The translations under genes and the position numbers were made by a program. Positions 58,221 through 64,000 of a stretch of 64,000 nt of DNA are shown here, in pieces. This stretch comes from Bromus sterilis (Eukaryota; Streptophyta; Magnoliopsida; Poales; Poaceae). The notes below the pieces were generated by a model. It did no database searches. It was not told the origin of the DNA and was given only the letters and a program-made list of their open reading frames with translations. The stretch is from NCBI GenBank assembly GCA_950022295.1, contig OX465595.1, positions 218,267,770-218,331,769 of the forward strand, in the 5' to 3' direction. Numbering within the stretch: the stretch's first letter is position 1; each line of letters opens with the position of its first letter.

Positions 58221-58558
58221 TCCTATTTTTTGTTTAATATGAGCTAATTAACTAGCTCTATTAAAAAATTATAAATGAACAGGTAAGGGTACTTATTTTT
58301 TTCAAATTCCATTGTGCCATATGCAATTGTACTAGTACTTTCATTTTTTAGCATGATATATGATCTCGTGGGAAACCAAATACTTCGATAAATTATGAAG
58401 TGCATATTAAATCCATGCATACATAAAGTGATCATAAATTACAAAAGATTTTCTTAAATTTGGAGCTAGCTATCTAGCTATCGTTTCCTCATGATCTTCT
58501 TCTTTCCATTCTTTGTCGTGGTTGAATAATTTAGGCCCGGGACGCCTTCAATTTTCTT
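58221..58558. other. CACTA2 spacer 3' of tnp2
   Basis: AT-rich; presumably 3' UTR of the tnp2 gene and spacer. Nothing else seen. Confidence 0.5.
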
Positions 58559-61500
58559 CTAGAACGGGAGGAGACCTTTCTTCGGAAGGGTTGTGGTGTA
58601 TGTATCCTGAGCGGCGTAGTCACCTTCCATCTTCGGGTCGCCGTACTTGTCAAAGTCTTGCTCGTTGGTGACTCCATCCATTCCGATGATGTTTCTTTTG
58701 CCTCTCCTCACTACAACGCGGCTCGGCTTTGATGGGTCGGTAATGAAGAAGCATTGGTCCAATTGGCTAGCCAGTACCCATGGCTCATATTTCGCGGTGA
58801 CGTTTGTGCCCACAGACTTGGATTTGGCTTCGGGTACAACCATGGTGGTGAAGTACCGGTCTTCTTTTACGACGCTCTTGGCCCATCTCACACGGAACAT
58901 TGACACCTTCTCTCCACAGTAGTCGAGCTCCCATATGTCCTCGATCCTTCCGTAGAATCTTTCCTTGACGTCATCGGTGTAGAATATCCCCGTTACCCTT
59001 GAGTTCTGGTAATCGCAGTTATTGTCCTTTTCCACCGTGTATAATGTGTAGCCGTTGATATCATACGCTTGATAGGTCATCAGGTTGCGTGCGGAACCCT
59101 ATGACAAGGTGAATATCATCTTTTTGTCCTGGGAAGCATTCCTTCGCGGGGGATTAGCACGAAGCTCGTCCCTGAACCAAGTCATGAAACCAGAGTAGTG
59201 CTCTTTGATTAGCCGTGGATCTCGGTCCGTTATCTACAGGCCCTGGTCACTGTACTTCTTCCTGATTACATCCTTGTGCTTTATTATCCAAGGATCGACC
59301 AGCTGGATGTGTTGTAGCGCGACTAGGCTTGCTCTTTCAAATTCGATGCCTCGACCCTCGAAGTTGACATGCATTGCGCGGCTTCCCTCCTGGTGACCAC
59401 ACCCATCGATTCTGCCAAAGTGCTTGTTGAAAAGCAGACCAACAAGGTTCTTGGTGTTGAGATAATTCGTGCAAAAAGAGATGCACTCTTCGGTTAGAAA
59501 GCCCTTCGCTATGCTTCCATCTGGACGGGACCTGTTACGAACGTATTATTTGATGTGTCCATTCATCCTTTTGAACGGCATCATGCTGCGCAGAAACGCA
59601 GGCCCGAGTTGGACGATATCCTCCACGACCTGGATCGGCAAATGCAACATAATGTCGAAGAACGCGGGTGGGAAATAGATCTCAAGCTCACATAGTATGA
59701 GCACGATCTCCTCCTGTAGCCTTTTGATATGTGTAGCGCAAATCGACTTCCGAGAGATGACGTCAAAAAGGTTGCCAAGGCGAAACAATGTTTTACGGAC
59801 GTGCTCGTCCATTATCCCTCGGATCGCAACTGAGAGAATCTGCGTCATCAGCACGTCACAGTCGTGAGATTTCATCCCGCTGAAACGTTGCTTCGCCTCG
59901 TCTAGGTATCTTCTTATCTTCCTCGCGTAGCCATTCAGAAATTTTACTCCTATGAAGCAATGGATAAATCGCTTGATCCTCTCCTCGCACAGAGTGAAGC
60001 ATGACGGGGGGCAGTGATCAATACCGGTCTTCTTCTTGGTCGTCCTTTTTCGTTTGCGAGAGTTTTGCGTTTCCGTATTCTCTTCCTCCTCCGGCTCATC
60101 ATCGTCGTCACTAGGGGGTGAAGTTCCCTCCTGATCCCCATAAATTTCAAGTCATTCCTTGCTTTTGTCCCGTCCTTTGTCTTCTCTGGCATGTTGAGAA
60201 GCGTGCCAAACAAGCTGTTGCACACGTTCTTTGTGATATGCATGAGATCAAGGCTATGAGGACTGCGGAGGAGACTCCAGTATTCCAAATCCCAGAAAAC
60301 AGACCTCGCTTTCCATACCCTCATCAACGGCTGAGTCTTCTTTTTTTTCTTTCCCGGCGCGGGGCACTCTTTCCAAGTTTTCAGCAAGTTGTCGATTTCT
60401 TTGCCGCTCCTTCGAGCTGGGGGTGCTCAGAGCTCCTCGCTTCCATCGAACAGATGTCCCTGTTTTCTCCACGCGTGTTTCTTGGGAAGCCACCTCCGAG
60501 ACCCCTGGAACACGGTTTTTGAAGATCCGGGATCTTTTGGTAGCTGGCGGTACGTTGTATTATCCATGCACCTAACGCATGCACAGAATCCTTGGACCAC
60601 CTGCCCTGAGAAATATCCGTATCCGAGATAGTCGTGCACCGTCGTGATCACCGCGGCTTTCATTGGGAAATATTCTTTTGCCGCGACGTCCCACGTATTG
60701 ACTCTGTCTTTCCATAACGCTTCTAGATCCTCTTTCAACAGCTGCAGACATAGATTGAGGTCCGTACCTGGTTGTTTCAGCCCTTGAACTAGCATACACA
60801 TTGTTATGTACTTTTTCTTCATGCACTTCCAGGGGGGAAGGTTTTATATGAATACAAACACGGGCCAGGTACTGTGTGTGCTGCTCTGGCCACCAAACGG
60901 ATTGACTCAATCGGCGCTCACACCAATCCTGAGGTTCCTTGGTTCTTTCCCAAAATCTGGGTATTCGAGGTCCAACGCAGTCCATTGGCTACATCTGAAG
61001 GGTGCCTCAGCATGTCCTCCTTTTCCGGATCCGGGTTCGGGTCATCCTCTTTTAGCTTCTTTCTATCCGCGTGCCAGGTCATGAGCTTTGCTTCCTCGGG
61101 ATCTACGAAATACCTCTGCAGACGAGGAGTGATTGGAAAGTACCATACCACTTTTCTAGGAACTTTCTTCCCGCTCTTGTATCGACTAACACCGCACACC
61201 GAACATGTGGTTTTATCTTTGTCCTCACCCCGATAGATCATGCAATCATTTATGCAGACATGGTATTTAACGTGCGGAAGATCGAGAGGGCAAAGGACTT
61301 TCTTGGCCTCAGCGATACTAGTTGGGCACGTGTTGCTCTTCGGAAGACGATTGTGCCAGAATGCCATGTTATCATCGAAGCTTTCATCGGTCCATTTGTG
61401 TTTTGCCTTCATCTCCATAGCCCCAAGTGTTACATTAAAGGGGGTATCCCCGTCGTTGCATCCTTCGTAGAACTTCGTAATCGCATCTTTCTCGAGTTGC

Positions 61501-61982
61501 CCCATCTTGGCCTTCTCTCTAGCCACACCTCTTGCGTTCACCGCCTCTTTGACAAGCAGCTCTTGAACATGAGGGTCCCGCACCCAGCTTGAATCCTCAT
61601 GTCCGGCATCTCGATCTTCATGATCTGCTTCGGCATTTTCTTCATGATCATGTACGGGATGCTCTTCGTCTTCTCGCCTGCCGTTGTTGTCTGGTTACCC
61701 TTCCTCATTTACTGGCGCATTGACGTCCTCAACCTCGCCAGCTTCATCACTTATCCACCATGTGTAGCCATCCATCAAACCATTACGCTTCAGGTGTCTT
61801 TCCAATATTCCGGAATCAGGCTCTGTCACGCACTGCAGTTTGCATCTCCGACACGGACATCTTATATCTGTCCTATTATTCCGTAGCATGTCGTTTGTCG
61901 CACATTGCATCCACCTAGTCACGGTGATATCGCTCAGCATCTCACGGACCATGATTTCCTGCGTGCACAGAGAGCAACACAA
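58559..61982 (-). pseudogene. CACTA2 tnp2-type transposase, decayed
   Basis: Minus-strand pieces in changing frames. 61695-61982 is the transposase-associated domain with the Cys cluster RCPCRRCK, and 60918-61583 continues in the same frame after a TAA at 61695-61697. 60427-60822 and 59950-60387 hold the Tnp2 domain including LDLMHITKNV. 59546-59875 is a DUF4218-like piece, and 58559-59080 a DUF4216-like end (DINGYTLYTVEKDNN). Frame changes near 60930 and 59900 plus stops such as TGA at 60427-60429 inactivate it. The same domain order as in CACTA1 confirms identity, but sequence similarity between the two proteins looks distant. Confidence 0.85.
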
Positions 61983-62003
61983 TTATATAGCACGGTCGTC
62001 GCC

Positions 62004-62100
62004 GGAAAAATTTGGCATTACCTTCCCTAATAATGCATGGGAGCATGCGGAGAGTGCGCCAGAAATTTGCCGAAAAGGAAATGAATCAACATTTCGGCAA
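62004..62100 (-). promoter_or_regulatory. Promoter-like block upstream of CACTA2 tnp2
   Basis: GGAAAAATTTGGCATTACC (62004-62022) and CGAAAAGGAAATGAATCAAC (62071-62090, continuing ATTTCGG) match, with few changes, the blocks at 57242-57330 upstream of the second gene. Confidence 0.6.
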
Positions 62101-62104
62101 AACA

Positions 62105-62330
62105 TTGGCAACTCAAGATTCACATATATACAAAATCACCATATGCTTCACATATACACTTCACATATACATCAAACCACCATAAGCTTCACATATACAT
62201 CAAACCACCTCAAGCTTTCACATATACATCAAACCACCTCAAGCTTTCACATATACCTCAAACCACCACAAGCTTCACATATATACTTCACATATACAAC
62301 AAACTCAAGATTCACATATACATGAAACCC
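62105..62330. repeat. Tandem repeat of ~30-bp CACATATACATCAAACCACC units
   Basis: About six to seven copies of CACATATACATCAAACCACC followed by TCAAGCTT. Near-identical copies in the middle suggest recent expansion by slippage or unequal exchange. Confidence 0.88.
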
Positions 62331-62560
62331 CAAGCTAATAAAGGGAATTATGGGTGATAAATGGAAGAAAAGAGTTGGGGAGGAGGCCCACTTACTTTAA
62401 TATGAAACAAAGTAGACTTCAAGCAAAGTATGGGATGGATAAATGGAAGAAATGAGGTGGGGAGGAGCACAACACCGAATAGAGCTAGGTGAGAAGAGTA
62501 GATCTAGTTTGAGAAGTGTGTGGAGTGAATGACAGGTGGTAGGTGGGGTGGAGTAGATAA
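62331..62560. other. CACTA2 spacer at the promoter end
   Basis: Contains two copies of ATGGATAAATGGAAGAAA-like sequence (62352-62370 and about 62433-62452), otherwise unremarkable. Probably transcription start region of the leftward genes. Confidence 0.4.
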
Positions 62561-62936
62561 GGGTAGCTCCACACTTAGGGGTGGCGCATATCTCATGTCA
62601 GTGGTGGCGCATATAGGAAATGCGCCACCTCTAAGATATTAGGGGTGGCGCATTTCTAGTATGCGCCACCCACAAGCTCTTAGGGGTGGCGCATCATCAA
62701 TATGCGCCACCTATAAGGTTCTTAGGGGTGGCGTATTTTGCCAAATGCGCCACATATAAGAGGATCCAGGGCTGGCCCACGCTTATGGGTGGCGCATTTG
62801 ACAATATGCGCCACCTCTAAGATCTTAGAGGTGGCGCATTTTTAACTAGTGCGCCACCCATTACACCCTAGTGGCGCATTACACTGAAGATGTGCCACCA
62901 ATAAGATTTCCATGTATAGGCTTTTCTATAGTAGTG
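62561..62936. repeat. CACTA2 right subterminal and terminal repeats
   Basis: About fourteen GTGGCGCA/TGCGCCAC units in alternating orientation, spaced about 15-30 bases, ending in the inverted terminus CTTTTCTATAGTAGTG. Confidence 0.88.
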
Positions 62937-63568
62937 CCTGGCCGTCAGATCGGAAGATCTGACGATCCAGATCAGATTGGGCTAGGGTTTGGCTGGAAAT
63001 TAGGAAAAAATGCGAAAATTGGGGCTATTGTGAGGGGGGTGGCTGCAATTTTGTGTTAGGGAAACCCTAGAAAGAGGTGGGAGTGTGGTGGTCTTTATAT
63101 AGACCAGGTGGTTGGCAGTTTGCAAAAACATCCCCGGTTTTTCTCTCTTGCGTGCGGTGTTTACGTTTCTAACCACCGGGGGTCCGCAGTACCTCTGATT
63201 CGGGTAAAACTCCGAACTGCGCGATCAGCACGTCGAGCCGGAGGCGTTCACCTCGCGCTAGAACCGTTCCGAGAACACTTTCCGGCGCGCTATAAAAATA
63301 TCCCGTTTACTTATTAAACGAGGTTTTTTGTTCCGTTGGCTGCGGCTGGTCTCGTGCGATTTTCAGGACGGTGATCGGGCGAACCCCGGTGTCGCAAGGT
63401 CGAGTGTGAGGGTGGAAAGGGTCGGTCTCTGTCCGGTACGAGATAAGAGGGGGGAAAATAATCGCCGCTCGATAAATCGGGGATGCAAACACCGCAAATA
63501 AATCAGACAATCAAACAATTCACACCGAAAACAATTTTTTTTTATTTTGTGAAATCTGGGCTGTTACA
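62937..63568 (-). mobile_element. LTR2: minus-strand 3' LTR, part 2 (LTR start)
   Basis: Read on the minus strand the LTR starts at 63568 with TGTAACAGCCCAGATTTCAC. A TATA box TATATAAAG (63093-63101) in a GGTCTATATAAAGACC palindrome lies about 470 bases in. The sequence continues across CACTA2 at 41281. The first three bases (62937-62939) are the right CCT duplication. Confidence 0.75.
63093..63101 (-). promoter_or_regulatory. TATA box of LTR2
   Basis: TATATAAAG on the minus strand within GTCTATATAAAGAC, followed by CT-rich sequence and CTAGGGTTTCCC. Typical of a Gypsy LTR promoter. CACTA2 is inserted about 160 bases downstream, inside what would be R/U5. Confidence 0.5.
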
Positions 63569-63990
63569 ATACAACACCACCAACAAGGGATCTCGTCCCG
63601 AGATCCTGGACGATCCGAGGGAGAGGGGAAGAGAAAAGAGAGTCGACGATTCTTCAACACCACCAACAAGGGACTCTGCTCCACGTCGACGTCGAACTTT
63701 CATCGAGAAACTTTCCGCAAAGAGACGACATCGTCGGAAAAACGAAACCGTTAGTGTCAAGAGGGAGAACGACAATGAAAGCGGGATCAAAGGACAGTTC
63801 ATTTCGACGCAACTCGTGAAAACCTTGGGCAAAAGGATGGATGGCAACGGGTGACCAAGATGTTTACCCAGAGTCGGAAGAACTAAAGTTACTATAGGAA
63901 TTCCCAAACCTGAGATCGGAATCGAGACAATACGCTGCAAGCAAGGCATTGTAACGGTTCCGATACTCCACACACTCGAGATCCTAGAGT
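63569..63990 (-). mobile_element. 3' end of the internal region of the LTR2 element
   Basis: Minus-strand sequence leading into the LTR. It has GGATCTCGGGACGAGATCC (63591-63609), which corresponds to the end of pol in elements A and C, where ...SRDEI or SRGRDL is encoded by TCTCGGGACGAGATTC-like DNA. A weak G/T-rich tract precedes the LTR. Upstream no domain can be recognised in the 420 bases available, so the coding part must lie beyond the window. A 19-base repeat CAACACCACCAACAAGGGA is present at 63572-63590 and 63655-63673. Confidence 0.6.
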
Positions 63991-64000
63991 TTGAAGGGGG

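Larger units (their letters stand above)
41282..62936 (-). mobile_element. CACTA2: CACTA DNA transposon with nested element C
   Basis: Left terminus CACTACTAGAGAAATGGCTT. The right terminus read inward is CACTACTATAGAAAAGCCTA. Both are followed by many GGTGGCGCA/TGCGCCACC units. Three-base duplication CCT. Two minus-strand genes: a tnp2-type transposase (58559-61982, decayed) and a TNPA-like gene with an Ulp1-like end (42109-57128), the latter split by Gypsy element C. Without C (11.35 kb) the transposon is about 10.3 kb. It differs from CACTA1 in termini, subterminal motif and the Ulp1-like domain, so it is another family. Confidence 0.93.

Noticed and set aside
60572..60985. 137-codon minus-strand frame within the tnp2 region of CACTA2
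   Set aside because: It overlaps the true tnp2 frames and its sequence matches the transposase only in its first few codons before running out of frame.
1..63990. Host genes, tRNA or rRNA genes
   Set aside because: No frame with a host-gene domain and no tRNA-like or rRNA-like stretch was seen. The tRNA-related sequences are primer sites of retrotransposons.

Overview
The window looks like a piece of intergenic heterochromatin from a very large grass genome. A Triticeae species (wheat, Aegilops, barley or relatives) is the best guess, from the mixture of long-LTR chromovirus-like Gypsy elements, Athila-like Gypsy elements and large CACTA (En/Spm) transposons. I see no convincing host gene, tRNA, rRNA or CRISPR array. 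Almost every base can be assigned to a nested transposable element.

Left block (1-25582). An old Athila-like element on the minus strand (here D) supplies an LTR split into 1-1067 and 23487-24271, plus an internal piece at 24272-25582. Chromovirus-like element A (1068-23481, + strand, target duplication AGAAT, LTRs 1068-4949 and 19608-23481) was inserted into that LTR. The 5' leader of A was then hit by CACTA1 (5402-15158, duplication AAT). CACTA1 has a splice-consistent tnp2 transposase gene and a TNPA-like gene with one premature stop. The gag-pol of A (15182-19621) has two in-frame stops in gag and a substituted integrase.

Middle block (25583-35540). Athila-like element B (+ strand) has a complete 5' LTR, a heavily frameshifted gag-pol and a 3' LTR cut short at 35540.

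Right block (35541-63990). The cut in B is caused by a minus-strand LTR of the same family as A (LTR1, 35541-38455). LTR1 is itself cut by a minus-strand LTR of another Gypsy element (LTR2, 38456-41281 plus 62937-63568), whose internal region begins at 63569 and leaves the window. Inside LTR2 sits CACTA2 (41282-62936, duplication CCT), with a decayed tnp2 gene and a TNPA-like gene ending in an Ulp1-like domain. Inside a coding exon of that second gene sits Gypsy element C (42906-54256, duplication ATGGT), which carries an unusual intact extra ORF upstream of gag.

The inferred series is D > B > LTR1 element > LTR2 element > CACTA2 > C, six levels, with D > A > CACTA1 as a side branch. Hand counts over roughly the first 200 bases of each LTR pair fit this: about 10-12 substitutions for A and B, and about 5 for C. 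The items most worth following are the intact tnp2 gene of CACTA1, the extra coiled-coil ORF in C, the near-perfect 137-bp palindrome of terminal-type repeats inside CACTA2, the promoter-like block shared by both CACTA2 genes, and the Ulp1-like domain without its expected catalytic residues.
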